From Acidimicrobiaceae bacterium (GTDB lineage Bacteria > Actinomycetota > Acidimicrobiia > Acidimicrobiales > RAAP-2): a DNA stretch of 64,000 nucleotides. This document shows, piece after piece, positions 41,187 through 49,409 of the stretch (position 1 is the first letter of the stretch; each line of letters begins with the position of its first letter). The stretch covers positions 1 to 64,000 of the forward strand of contig PLRX01000065.1 of NCBI GenBank assembly GCA_003164095.1. The letters are read 5' to 3'. Below the pieces are notes generated by a model. The model had not been told where the DNA came from. It ran no database searches and saw only the letters and a list, made by a program, of their open reading frames with translations. Made by a program: the position numbers and the translations under genes.

Positions 41187-42662
41187 TCAGCGGCCGATCC
41201 CGTCCCTGCCCTCGTGACCACGCGTCCGGGCCCCGGGGGCGGGTCCGTCGAGGGCCCGGTCGGCCGAGCGCAGGCTGCGCCACGGCTCGGCCACGTGGGC
41301 CGGGGCCAAGGGGAACCACGCCGGCTGGTTGCGTGCGCCGAACGCCAGGGCGTGACCGGGCCGACCGCGGGTGATGTCGTCAGGGGCGAGGCGCCGGCGC
41401 CACTGTGACCCGAACTGCTCACCCGTCTGTGTCGGGCCGCCTGCGAGGAGGTCGGTGAGTGGTCGGTTCGACGGCGCTCGCCCACGGGACACCGACCGCA
41501 CCAGGAGCTCGTGGTCGCCGGACAGCACCGACAGTGCCTCGAGCGTGCGCACGTCGCCGATGCCGGGGAGCACCACGGTGGTGCCGAACAGGGAAGGGAA
41601 CCCGTCGGCCTGCCCGGGCCACCGGTGACGTGCCTGCGACAGGTCCTGGAAGCAGGCGAGTGTCACCAGTCCCTGGCCTCCGCCCTCGCTCACCATCGAG
41701 GGGAGTTCGGGCAGCGGGGCGATGTTGGCCAGCTCGTCGAGCGCCAGGAGCACCGGTGGGTCGGCCGCACCCTGTGCGTCACCCGCGCGCTCGTAGGTGG
41801 CCCGGCGGACGTCGTCGAGCAGGCCCACGACCAGCGGGGCGACGAGTGCCTGATGGTGCGCCGGGGCGGCGATGTACACGGTGTCACCCGAGGCGACGAA
41901 GGCCGCGGGGTCGAAATCGGGGTGGCACGTGGCGGCCAGCGCCTGTTCCGAGCGGAAGCCGCCCAGCGCTCCCGACGCCGTCGACCAGATGCCGCTCAGC
42001 TCGCGCTCGTCGGTGGTGACGATGCCGTCGAGCAGGTCCCGGGCGATGGCCGCGTCACCACCGGCGCCGCTGGTCAGGGCCTGCTGGGCAGGCAGGGCCT
42101 GGCGGCGGTCCACCCAGGTCAGGACGGTGCGCATGTCGGCCCCTTCGATCGCTGCGGCATGGAGCAGGGGCGCGAGCAGTGCCTGGGCCCGTTCGGTCCA
42201 GTGGGACGCCTCGGCCTGCACGGCACCGGGTCCGGTCGAGCCCACCACGACGAGCGAGCGCGCTGTCGTCAGGGCGGTCCGCCACGAGGTGCACGCCGGC
42301 AACGGCGACCACCGCAGCCGGTGCACGCCTGGGCGGTCGACCACCGACCCCGACGGGTCGAAGAGGTGGCACGTACCGAGCGTCGAACGCGTGGCCATGG
42401 TGGCGTCGAGCACGTCGGGTTTCGTCGAGGTGGTGACCACTGCGCCGGCGGCGGACAACACGTTGGGGATGAGCAGCGCGGACGTCTTGCCCGAGCGTGG
42501 TGGACCGAGCACCAGCACCGAGTGCTGTCCGTCCGCGTAGTGCCAACCGCGTGCGTCATGGCCGAGGTAGAGACCGTGACGCGCCTGCACGTTCGCGTCG
42601 CGCACGACGCGCGACGCGTCGATCGTGCGCGATCGGTGCACGTGTGAGAAAAAAGTTTTCAC
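41187..42662 (-). CDS. VirD4/TraG-type coupling ATPase
   Basis: A 491-residue T4SS coupling-protein homologue. Walker A VLGPPRSGKTSALLIPNVL starts near residue 51, with VVTTSTKPDVL just after it (family block). Walker B and the following motif are VLLALDELANIAPLPELPSM and SEGGGQGLVTLACFQDLSQ (about 300-335). The N-terminal membrane helices of classical VirD4 are missing, so the protein should be soluble or recruited by a partner. It would bring relaxase-bound DNA to a channel, but no channel genes are in the window. GTG start at 42662 with GAAGGA upstream. Its stop lies 72 bp from the relaxase stop. Confidence 0.85.
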   Translation of the reverse strand: MKTFFSHVHRSRTIDASRVVRDANVQARHGLYLGHDARGWHYADGQHSVLVLGPPRSGKTSALLIPNVLSAAGAVVTTSTKPDVLDATMATRSTLGTCHLFDPSGSVVDRPGVHRLRWSPLPACTSWRTALTTARSLVVVGSTGPGAVQAEASHWTERAQALLAPLLHAAAIEGADMRTVLTWVDRRQALPAQQALTSGAGGDAAIARDLLDGIVTTDERELSGIWSTASGALGGFRSEQALAATCHPDFDPAAFVASGDTVYIAAPAHHQALVAPLVVGLLDDVRRATYERAGDAQGAADPPVLLALDELANIAPLPELPSMVSEGGGQGLVTLACFQDLSQARHRWPGQADGFPSLFGTTVVLPGIGDVRTLEALSVLSGDHELLVRSVSRGRAPSNRPLTDLLAGGPTQTGEQFGSQWRRRLAPDDITRGRPGHALAFGARNQPAWFPLAPAHVAEPWRSLRSADRALDGPAPGARTRGHEGRDGIGR

Positions 42663-42952
42663 GGTCGTCCTTCGCGTCTGCGTCGCTCGCGCGGCGCGTG
42701 AGTTGCGGCGGACCCGGACGTCCGCGAAGGAGGTGTACCCGAGAGTAGGCCGAAAAACCGTTGTGAATACAGGGAAATTTCACATCGGTCGCGAAGTGCG
42801 TGCATGAGGAGCGGTACAGGATGTCGCGCGCGTCGACGTCGATCGTCGATCGAGCGCGGAGCGAACGCGCCCGCGCGCGCGTCGTAGTGCTTGACCTGCA
42901 CCGAAAAAGCCATTTGGCTAGTAGTTGGTTACGTATCGCTGAGGAGATCAAC
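42663..42952. promoter_or_regulatory. Control region between coupling ATPase and HU genes
   Basis: These 290 bases separate divergent genes. The stretch 42820-42885 is dense in CG dinucleotides, with runs like CGCGCGCG, while 42765-42785 and 42895-42935 are AT-richer. A palindrome AGCCA-TT-TGGCT lies at 42908-42919 and GAGGAG, the HU Shine-Dalgarno, at 42941-42946. No gene is convincing. Confidence 0.4.
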
Positions 42953-43483
42953 GTGAACAGGTCTCAGCTCGTCCATGCGGTGACCGAGTCGACACGATCG
43001 ACCCGGCGCACCGTGGAAGACGTGGTGGAGCAGCTGTTCGGGACGATCATCACGGAGGTTCGATCCGGGCGGAAAGTGACGGTTGTCGGATTCGGGACGT
43101 TCACCCCGACCCGGCGGGCCGCCCGCACGGGTAGGAATCCCCGGACAGGTGCAGCGGTACGCATCCCAGCGTCGAGAGGTGTCCGGTTCGCCACCGGTTC
43201 GGCGTTCAAGTCGGCGTTGACCCCTAAGGAGGGAGTGTCCATGGCAGTAAAGAAGGCAGCAGCCAAGAAGGCCCCGGCCCGTAAGGCCCCGGCCAGGAAG
43301 ACGGCAGCCAAGAAGACCACCGCGAAGAAGACCGCGGCCAAGAAGACGGCTGCGAAGAAGGCGGTGAAGAAGGCACCGGCTCAGAAGGCTCCGGCACGCA
43401 AGACGGCAGCCAAGAAGGCTCCGGCCCGCAAGACGGCCGCCAGGAAGACCACCGCGCGCAAGACGGCAGCCCGCAAGCGGTAG
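42953..43483 (+). CDS. HU-type nucleoid protein with Lys/Ala/Pro repeat tail
   Basis: A 176-residue HupB-like protein. Residues 1-93 are an HU domain: [33 protein letters not shown] and [20 protein letters not shown] (the DNA-binding beta arm with its Pro tip). The tail (about 98-176) is built of repeats such as [10 protein letters not shown] and PAKKA, like the histone-H1-like tail of actinobacterial HupB. It should bind and compact DNA. The GTG at 42953 is set by GAGGAG. A strong hairpin follows at 43521-43544. It stands beside the coupling ATPase gene and diverges from it. Confidence 0.9.
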   Translation: MNRSQLVHAVTESTRSTRRTVEDVVEQLFGTIITEVRSGRKVTVVGFGTFTPTRRAARTGRNPRTGAAVRIPASRGVRFATGSAFKSALTPKEGVSMAVKKAAAKKAPARKAPARKTAAKKTTAKKTAAKKTAAKKAVKKAPAQKAPARKTAAKKAPARKTAARKTTARKTAARKR

Positions 43484-43520
43484 CACCACGGCGCGGCGAC
43501 ACTGTCGCCGACCGGTGTTC

Positions 43521-43544
43521 GACGGGGGCCTCCGGGCCCCCGTC
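43521..43544 (+). terminator. Hairpin downstream of the HU gene
   Basis: A perfect 10-bp stem GACGGGGGCC / GGCCCCCGTC around a 4-nt loop, 38 bp after the HU stop. No T-run. Confidence 0.7.
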
Positions 43545-43597
43545 GTCGCGCCCGGCTGGCGCCTACCGGTTCCACCCGGCAGATGACTGTTGTGCCG

Positions 43598-44431
43598 TCA
43601 GAGCTGGTCGATCAGGTGGAACGCCTCACCTGCATCGAGGCCGGCCACCGCACCGTGCTGTGCGAGCTGCCAGGCGATGCGGGTCGCAAACGCCTCGGCC
43701 CCCGACGCGGAACCGGAGGACGTGTCGGACACACCCATGGTGCTCTCGTGCTGGCTGTGGTGGCAGAGCAGCGCTGCGACCTTGGCCGCTGCCGCGTCGG
43801 CGGGACAGCGCTCGACGTGGTTGGCCAGGTCGGCCTCCCACAGCAGCAGGGCTGCGGGACGGTGGGGCGCGAGCCCGAGCTCCGGCAGGAAGTGCGGGTC
43901 GCGCGCCGCCACCAGCGCGTCGAGTGTGAGGAACCCGGCAGCCCGGTGGTCGGGGTGGAGGCGGTAGCGGCGCCAGGGGTCGTGGCCGAGCAGCACGTCG
44001 GGCCGCACCATCCTGATGGCCCGGGCCACCTCGCGCCGTTGGGCGATGCCGTTCGCGAGCTCGCCGTCGACCTCGCCGAGGACCTGCACGCGCTCGGCTG
44101 CCGCCGTGTCGCCCCCGGACAGGCGCACCGCGGCGTCACGGCATTCCTGGCCCCGCGCGGCGACGAGTGCCCCGAGGTCGGCGTCGGGGTCCCAACTGCC
44201 CTTGGAGCCGTCGGTGAGCACCAGGTGGTGGACCCGGCAGCCGTCGGCCGCCCAGCGGGCCAGGGTGGCCCCGGCGCCGAACTCGATGTCGTCGGGATGG
44301 GCGCCGACGGCCAGGGCCACCGACGGCGTCGGCAGGTCGACCGTGACGGTCACCGTGTCGAGCAGGTCGCCGGTCGGAAGGCCCGACGTGAGCCTGACGG
44401 GCGTCGCGGCGTGGTGCGCCTCGTCCGTCAC
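43598..44431 (-). CDS. LmbE/PIG-L family deacetylase
   Basis: A 277-residue zinc deacetylase of the GlcNAc-PI/LmbE family. The metal site is visible as AHPDDIEFGAGATL (about 43-56) and HPDHRAAGFLTLDAL (about 155) with the third His. Actinobacterial members act on N-acetylglucosaminyl conjugates, including mycothiol precursors and conjugates; which one applies here is not known. The GTG start overlaps the cofC stop (GTGA), so the two are translationally coupled. Confidence 0.85.
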   Translation of the reverse strand: MTDEAHHAATPVRLTSGLPTGDLLDTVTVTVDLPTPSVALAVGAHPDDIEFGAGATLARWAADGCRVHHLVLTDGSKGSWDPDADLGALVAARGQECRDAAVRLSGGDTAAAERVQVLGEVDGELANGIAQRREVARAIRMVRPDVLLGHDPWRRYRLHPDHRAAGFLTLDALVAARDPHFLPELGLAPHRPAALLLWEADLANHVERCPADAAAAKVAALLCHHSQHESTMGVSDTSSGSASGAEAFATRIAWQLAQHGAVAGLDAGEAFHLIDQL

Positions 44432-45048
44432 GGGGTCGATGTGCCGCGCACGGCCACCGGGACCAGGTCCGCCGGTTCGTCGACGTCCCAGGCCAGGTCG
44501 GGAAGGTCGAGGATGCGCACGGGCAGGCCGAGCCGCTCGGCCTCGGCACGGTGCCGGGCGAACGAGCCCGGACCGTAGGAGAACCGGAAGCCGGCATCGC
44601 TCGGGAGGGCGATCACGTTCGTGCCGTTCCCGTACCTGTCGGGCACCAGTGTGATGCCTGCGCCGAGGCCGACCGTCGCCAGCCCACTCGCCATCGGCAG
44701 GTCCGCATGGGAGACGGTCACCTGGACGACCCCGCCCGCCCGCAGGTGGTCGACGCCAGCCTCGACGGCGCCGTTGAGTCCGCGACCGGGCTCCCACACC
44801 ACGAGCGCCCCCCGGACCCGCGCCCAGTCGGCCACGTCGTTGTCGTCGCACACCACGGCGACGGGCAGCGGCGCCGCGGCCTCGAGTACCCGGGACGCCA
44901 TCGACCGGGCAAGGTCGGCGCGCTCCGGCCCGGTCAGCGCGCGGTCGAGGCGTCCTTTGGCTTCGTGGAAGGCCTTGATCGGCACCAGGACGGCCCGGGT
45001 GCCCAGGCCGAGGTCGGGGCTCGGCTGGTGCTCTCCGGGGTGGGCCAC
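44428..45048 (-). CDS. cofC: CofC/FbiD-type guanylyltransferase of F420 synthesis
   Basis: A 206-residue nucleotidyltransferase. It joins GMP to 2-phospho-L-lactate or, in actinobacteria, phosphoenolpyruvate, to start the F420 side chain. Seen: VLVPIKAFHEAKGRLDRALTG (read as two short blocks, P-I-K-x-F and K-x-R-L, about 22-40), VVCDDNDVADWA (about 65), GLNGAVEAGVDHL (about 90) and VTVSHADLPMA (about 110) with the metal Asp, then DRYGNGTNVIALP. The GTG start has a leaderless TACACT box 6 nt upstream. The gene shows that the organism makes F420. Confidence 0.88.
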   Translation of the reverse strand: MAHPGEHQPSPDLGLGTRAVLVPIKAFHEAKGRLDRALTGPERADLARSMASRVLEAAAPLPVAVVCDDNDVADWARVRGALVVWEPGRGLNGAVEAGVDHLRAGGVVQVTVSHADLPMASGLATVGLGAGITLVPDRYGNGTNVIALPSDAGFRFSYGPGSFARHRAEAERLGLPVRILDLPDLAWDVDEPADLVPVAVRGTSTP

Positions 45049-45054
45049 ACGGCC

Positions 45055-45060
45055 AGTGTA
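45055..45060 (-). promoter_or_regulatory. -10 box TACACT, leaderless promoter
   Basis: On the minus strand TACACT, then 6 nt, then the GTG at 45048 of cofC. A second, outward box for the cyclase gene lies 40 bp away. Confidence 0.55.
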
Positions 45061-45099
45061 GGCACCCGTCGATCACACGCCACGGGGGGCGCCGCGGCC

Positions 45100-45105
45100 T
45101 AGGGT
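45100..45105 (+). promoter_or_regulatory. -10 box TAGGGT, leaderless promoter
   Basis: TAGGGT, then 6 nt, then GTG at 45112. This spacing favours 45112 over the GTG at 45106 as the real start of the cyclase gene. Confidence 0.5.
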
Positions 45106-45111
45106 GTGACC

Positions 45112-46389
45112 GTGCCTTCCGACCTGCCGACGCCCGTGGACCACGAGGACCCGGACATCGACCGGGTCGAGGCGCTCGCACGGGTCCGCTACCTGCTGTT
45201 GGAGCTCGGCTGCAACGACGAGGAGATCGACCGGGCCGTCGAGGACGACGTGCTCGACCTCCTGGTCGTGGACCACCTGCTGGTGCCGTCGGGTCACAAG
45301 CTGACCCAGTCCGAGGTGGCCGGCCGGACCGACATCCCCGTCGACGTCGTCAAGCGGTTCTGGCGGGCGCTCGGTTTCCTCGACGTGGACGAGGACGAGC
45401 CCGCCTTCACCGACATGGACATCGAGGCCGTCCAGCTCTTCCAGTCACTGACCGCCCTCGGCATCGTCGACCTGGACTCGGCCGTGCAGATGGCCCGGGT
45501 GATCGGCTCGTCGATGGCACGCATCGCCGAGGCCGAGACGTCCCCGGGCACCACGCCGATCCTCATGGGGTCCGGCGACAGCGTCCTCGACGCCGACGAG
45601 TTCGCCCGGCAGGCCGAGGCGTCGATCCCGGCCATGACCCGCCTGCTCGAGTACGTCTGGCGTCGCCACCTGCAGGCCGCCACCCGCCGGGCCATGCTGC
45701 ACCGGACCCGCGGCGTCGAGGAGGGCGTGCGGCCGGTCATGGCCGTCGGGTTCGCCGACATGGTCGGGTTCACCGTGCTCAGCCAGCACCTCGGCGACGA
45801 GGAGCTGGCTGCGGTCGTCGCCCGATTCGAGGAGCTGGCGCACGACACGGTGGTCGCCCTCGGCGGCCGCGTGGTCAAGATGATCGGCGACGAGGTGATG
45901 TTCGTCGTCCAGTCGACGACGGGCGCCGCCCAGATCGGCCTCAGCCTCGCTGAGGCCTATGCCAGCGACGACCTGCTGTCCGACGTCCGGGTGGCACTGG
46001 CCGTCGGCCCGGTACTGGTCAAGGACGGCGACTTCTACGGTCCGGTCGTCAACCTGGCCAGCCGCCTCGTCAATGTCGCCCGCCCGGGCACCGTGCTGAT
46101 CTCCGACGAGTTCAAGGAGGCCCTCGAGTCAGAGGGTGCCGATGACATCGACACCCGTCCGCTGCGCACGAGGAGCCTGAAGGACCTGGGTCGTGTCCAG
46201 ATGTGGAAGCTCATCCGGGCCGGCTCCGAGCCCGGTGCCGACAACCGGCGCACCATGCGGTGGGAGCGCCTGGGCGAGGTGCTGCGTGAGCTGGACGAGC
46301 TGCGCGAGCGCGGCGAGTCCGTCGCCGTCCGCCAGAGCGGTGGCTCAGCGCCCGTCGAGCCGGGCGGTGGCGATCCCGTGGGGTCGTAG
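45112..46389 (+). CDS. Class III adenylate cyclase with helical N-terminal domain
   Basis: A 425-residue soluble cyclase. Residues about 15-175 are an all-helical domain like the regulatory half of mycobacterial Rv1264, with an MFS-like VAGRTDIPVDVVKRFWRALG motif. The catalytic domain (about 200-375) has metal Asp in GFADMVGFTVLS and in KMIGDEVMFV. The Lys of VVKMIGDE and the Asp of GDFYGPVVN mark ATP as substrate, and VNLASRLVNVARPG holds the transition-state Asn and Arg. cAMP is thus the expected product. GTG 45112 is chosen from the leaderless box. The 3' end overlaps the opposite mannosidase gene by 45 bp. Confidence 0.85.
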   Translation: MPSDLPTPVDHEDPDIDRVEALARVRYLLLELGCNDEEIDRAVEDDVLDLLVVDHLLVPSGHKLTQSEVAGRTDIPVDVVKRFWRALGFLDVDEDEPAFTDMDIEAVQLFQSLTALGIVDLDSAVQMARVIGSSMARIAEAETSPGTTPILMGSGDSVLDADEFARQAEASIPAMTRLLEYVWRRHLQAATRRAMLHRTRGVEEGVRPVMAVGFADMVGFTVLSQHLGDEELAAVVARFEELAHDTVVALGGRVVKMIGDEVMFVVQSTTGAAQIGLSLAEAYASDDLLSDVRVALAVGPVLVKDGDFYGPVVNLASRLVNVARPGTVLISDEFKEALESEGADDIDTRPLRTRSLKDLGRVQMWKLIRAGSEPGADNRRTMRWERLGEVLRELDELRERGESVAVRQSGGSAPVEPGGGDPVGS

Positions 46390-49053
46390 CGGGAACGAGT
46401 CCTCGAGGGGAGCGACGGGCCGACCGCGCAGGTCGACGAGCCACCCCGAGCACCCCGGCAGCGTCACGATCGTTTCGTCCTCCGTCGGATTGAAGACCCG
46501 CACCTCGAGGAGACCCGCCTGGCGCCGGACCGAGGAGACCCGGGCGCCCTCGACGGTCAGCTCGGTGCCACCGTCGCCCCGGTCACCACCTCCGAACGAG
46601 CCGGTCACCTGCAGCGGCACCAGGAGGTCGTCGGCCAGGTCCCACGCGTCGCGGTCGCCGACCGCCAGGGCATAGGTCACATCGACCGGCCCGAGCATCT
46701 GGGGTCCGTCGAGTGCGTCCATCGGTCCGGCGGGCAGCGGACGGAGCGCCATGCCGAGCCGGGACAGCATGCCGGTCGCCCGCAGCAGCGTCAGTGCGAG
46801 TGCGCGGGCCCGGGGTCCGTCACCGTCGTCATCGGTGGTGTCGACGAGCTCGTACTCGAGGAGCCCTTCGTGGACCACGGTGAGCCCTCCGGCCTGCACG
46901 AACCGGCGCGACGGGAACGTGGGCAGGCCGAACTCCTCGGACCTCCCCTCGGCCGTGAGCCCCCGCTCGACCACGGTGAAGGCGCATTCGGCCCGGGACG
47001 TGGCAGCGGGCTCCGGCAGTGGCAGGTGGACGCGCAGGCGGTGATCGCGTGACGGGTTGGTGAACCGGGTCCGGACATGCAGCAGCGGCTCGTCGGCCCG
47101 GACCTCGAGCGTCGTCGTGACGGTCACCTCACGTGTGCCGGCACGTGCGTGGGTCGACCCGTCGACGTACTCCGGCCAGGTGTAGGTGGTGACGATGTCG
47201 GCCGTGGCCCGGACGGGGCCCTCCTCACCGGGCGTCACCACGACGGACGTCGGCACGTCGACCACGGTGTCGTTGGTGGGGGGCGAGTAGTTGTAGGTGT
47301 CCCCGTGGTCGCCGCCGTCGACCAGGCGTCCGTAGCCGGGCACCCCGTCGAGGGAATAGGTGCCGTCCGTCGGGTCGACGACCACCTCGAGGAGTCCGTT
47401 GGCGATGGTCACTCCGCCGTCGGGGTGGGCGGTGCGCCCGGCCGGGTGGGCCAGGGATGCGGGTGCGAAGCGGGCCCAGCCGAACCCGGGCACCGGCGCC
47501 TGTCGGGCGATCACCCGGCGGACCGCCGGCTGGTCGATGAACAGACGTACCTCGACGTCGGGTCGTGCCGTGAGCCGGCTGAACAGCTCACGTTTCACCT
47601 CCTCGATGGGCACGCCGTCGCGCAGCTCGGGCCCGATCACCACGGTGACGTCGAGGCCCGTGTCGTCCTCGCTCATGCTCACGTCGGTCACGTAGGCCTG
47701 GTCGTCGAGCCGGGCACCCTGCAGCAGCCCGAGCATCGTGCGCACCGTCTCGCCGTCGAGGGTGACCGATCCCGGCAGGCCGGCCCGCTCGGACAGGACC
47801 TGCACGTGGGGACCCGGGTCGCCGACCGCCGGCACGGTGACGTCGACCAGGCCGGACCGCTCCCGGGCGGTCGGATTGACCACGACCGGCCCGGCGGCCG
47901 CCATCGACCGACCGACCGACCGGAGCGCCTGCGCGGTCAGGCCGTCGCCGATCTGGCGGGCCTCCGCGTACCGGTGCACGACGGCGTCGACGACCTCGTC
48001 GGCGGAACAGGCGCAGATCGAGTCGTGGGCCGAATTCCGGATCAGCAGGGTCCAGGCCAGATCGAGGAAGGCGGCGGGCCACCGCTCGGACGGCAGGAAC
48101 AGGGCCGACAGGGGCTCGGCCAGCCGCTCGACCGACCGCTCGGCGCGCGATGCCGCCTGCTTGACGTCGACGCGGTTGGAGCCGACCCCCATGAGCATGT
48201 TGGAGCGGTACCCGGACCGCAGCTCGCCGGTCCATTCGACCAGGCCGTCGGTACCGGTCCCGGCCAGGTACTCGGGAAGCGACGTGACCGCCAGGGCGAA
48301 CGCATCCTGGAGTTGGTTGGCCTCGGCCACGACGCGGCCCAACCACGGCTGCGGGCGCAGGTGGTCGGAGCCGTTCATGACCAGCATCGGGGCGCCGTCG
48401 GGCAGGAACGAGGCGAACTCCTCCTCCCAGGCCGTCAACCGCCGGACGAGTTGCTTGGCGTCCTCCGGCAGCCCGGCACCGTTGCCGTAGCCGGCGACGA
48501 GGTACTCGGCACGGACGCTGGAGCCGTCCGGGGCGGTCCACACGAAGGCGGTGGTGTCGACGACGGACGGCACGCCGCGCCACACCACGGCATGGGCCAG
48601 ACCGGCCTCGGCCAGGAGCTGGGGCATCTGTGCGACGTGGCCGAACATGTCGGGCAGGTAGCCGACCTCCATCACGGCGCCGAACGCGCTGCCGCGCAGG
48701 ATGCCCTTCTGCAGGTTCCGCACGATGGTCTCGCCGGACACCAGGAACTCGTCCATGAGGATGTACCAGGGCCCGACGGTGATCCGGCCGGCGGCGGCCA
48801 GGGCGCGCAGGCGCCCCTCGTTCTGGGGGCGGATCTCCAGGTAGTCGTCGATCACGGCCAGCTGGCCGTCCAGCAGGAAGTGGCCGTAGGAGCTGTCCTG
48901 CTCCATCAGGTCCAGCAGGTCGTCGATGAGGCGGACGAGCTTCAGCCGGAAGGACTGGAACGGGTCGTACCACTCCCGGTCCCAGTGGGTGTGGGGCACG
49001 ACGGCAACCCGTCGGCGGGAGCCCGTCGTCGGGCCGTCGGCCCCCGCGGTCAC
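46345..49053 (-). CDS. GH38 alpha-mannosidase
   Basis: A 902-residue glycoside hydrolase family 38 enzyme. The zinc site HTHWDREW (about 20-27), the nucleophile block LPDMFGHVAQMPQLL (about 130-145) and the second zinc part NSAHDSICACSADEVV (about 340) are intact. C-terminal beta-sandwich domains with LEVVVDPTDGTYSL and TRFTNPSRDHRLRVHLPLP complete the fold. It would remove alpha-mannose from glycans or glycolipids in the cytoplasm; no signal peptide is seen. The GTG start overlaps the stop of the 84-residue gene upstream (GTGA). The stop lies inside the 3' end of the convergent cyclase gene. Confidence 0.88.
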   Translation of the reverse strand: MTAGADGPTTGSRRRVAVVPHTHWDREWYDPFQSFRLKLVRLIDDLLDLMEQDSSYGHFLLDGQLAVIDDYLEIRPQNEGRLRALAAAGRITVGPWYILMDEFLVSGETIVRNLQKGILRGSAFGAVMEVGYLPDMFGHVAQMPQLLAEAGLAHAVVWRGVPSVVDTTAFVWTAPDGSSVRAEYLVAGYGNGAGLPEDAKQLVRRLTAWEEEFASFLPDGAPMLVMNGSDHLRPQPWLGRVVAEANQLQDAFALAVTSLPEYLAGTGTDGLVEWTGELRSGYRSNMLMGVGSNRVDVKQAASRAERSVERLAEPLSALFLPSERWPAAFLDLAWTLLIRNSAHDSICACSADEVVDAVVHRYAEARQIGDGLTAQALRSVGRSMAAAGPVVVNPTARERSGLVDVTVPAVGDPGPHVQVLSERAGLPGSVTLDGETVRTMLGLLQGARLDDQAYVTDVSMSEDDTGLDVTVVIGPELRDGVPIEEVKRELFSRLTARPDVEVRLFIDQPAVRRVIARQAPVPGFGWARFAPASLAHPAGRTAHPDGGVTIANGLLEVVVDPTDGTYSLDGVPGYGRLVDGGDHGDTYNYSPPTNDTVVDVPTSVVVTPGEEGPVRATADIVTTYTWPEYVDGSTHARAGTREVTVTTTLEVRADEPLLHVRTRFTNPSRDHRLRVHLPLPEPAATSRAECAFTVVERGLTAEGRSEEFGLPTFPSRRFVQAGGLTVVHEGLLEYELVDTTDDDGDGPRARALALTLLRATGMLSRLGMALRPLPAGPMDALDGPQMLGPVDVTYALAVGDRDAWDLADDLLVPLQVTGSFGGGDRGDGGTELTVEGARVSSVRRQAGLLEVRVFNPTEDETIVTLPGCSGWLVDLRGRPVAPLEDSFPLRPHGIATARLDGR

Positions 49054-49304
49054 TGCTCGAGGGTCCCGTACTCGGCCTCGTAGGCCTGCAGGTCGGTCAC
49101 GAGCCGTTCGACGTCGGCAGCGGTGGCGTCGGTGCCACGTCCGACCCGTTCGGCGTAGAGGGCGGCCCCGAGGTCGTGGAGCAGGCCGTCGGCCTTGTGC
49201 TTGGCGGTGACCTGGTCCAGCTTCTCCTGGCCCGCCTTGGTGGCCTCGTTCGCCTTGGCCAGTCCGATCTCGGCCTGTGCCTTCACCTTGTCCATGAGTC
49301 CCAT
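49050..49304 (-). CDS. Small charged helical protein of unknown function
   Basis: An 84-residue protein, highly helical and rich in Lys, Ala, Glu and Gln (MGLMDKVKAQAEIGLAKANE), with no Cys and no membrane helix. Similar short proteins are common in actinobacteria without assigned function; this is from general recall, not a search. AGGAGG precedes the ATG. It is coupled to the mannosidase by a 4-bp overlap. Confidence 0.65.
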   Translation of the reverse strand: MGLMDKVKAQAEIGLAKANEATKAGQEKLDQVTAKHKADGLLHDLGAALYAERVGRGTDATAADVERLVTDLQAYEAEYGTLEQ

Positions 49305-49409
49305 GATGCCTCCTGCGCTCTCGTCGATGACGGTGGGCTAAGACTAGGACGCGGGCAGCCACGGGGGACGGCTGCCCTCCCGACCGCCGCCCGTGACGAG
49401 GAGCCCACC

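Noticed and set aside
43240-43480. Short direct repeats that look like an array
   Set aside because: They are codons for the Lys/Ala/Pro/Arg tail of the HU protein. There are no spacers of constant length and no cas genes anywhere in the window.
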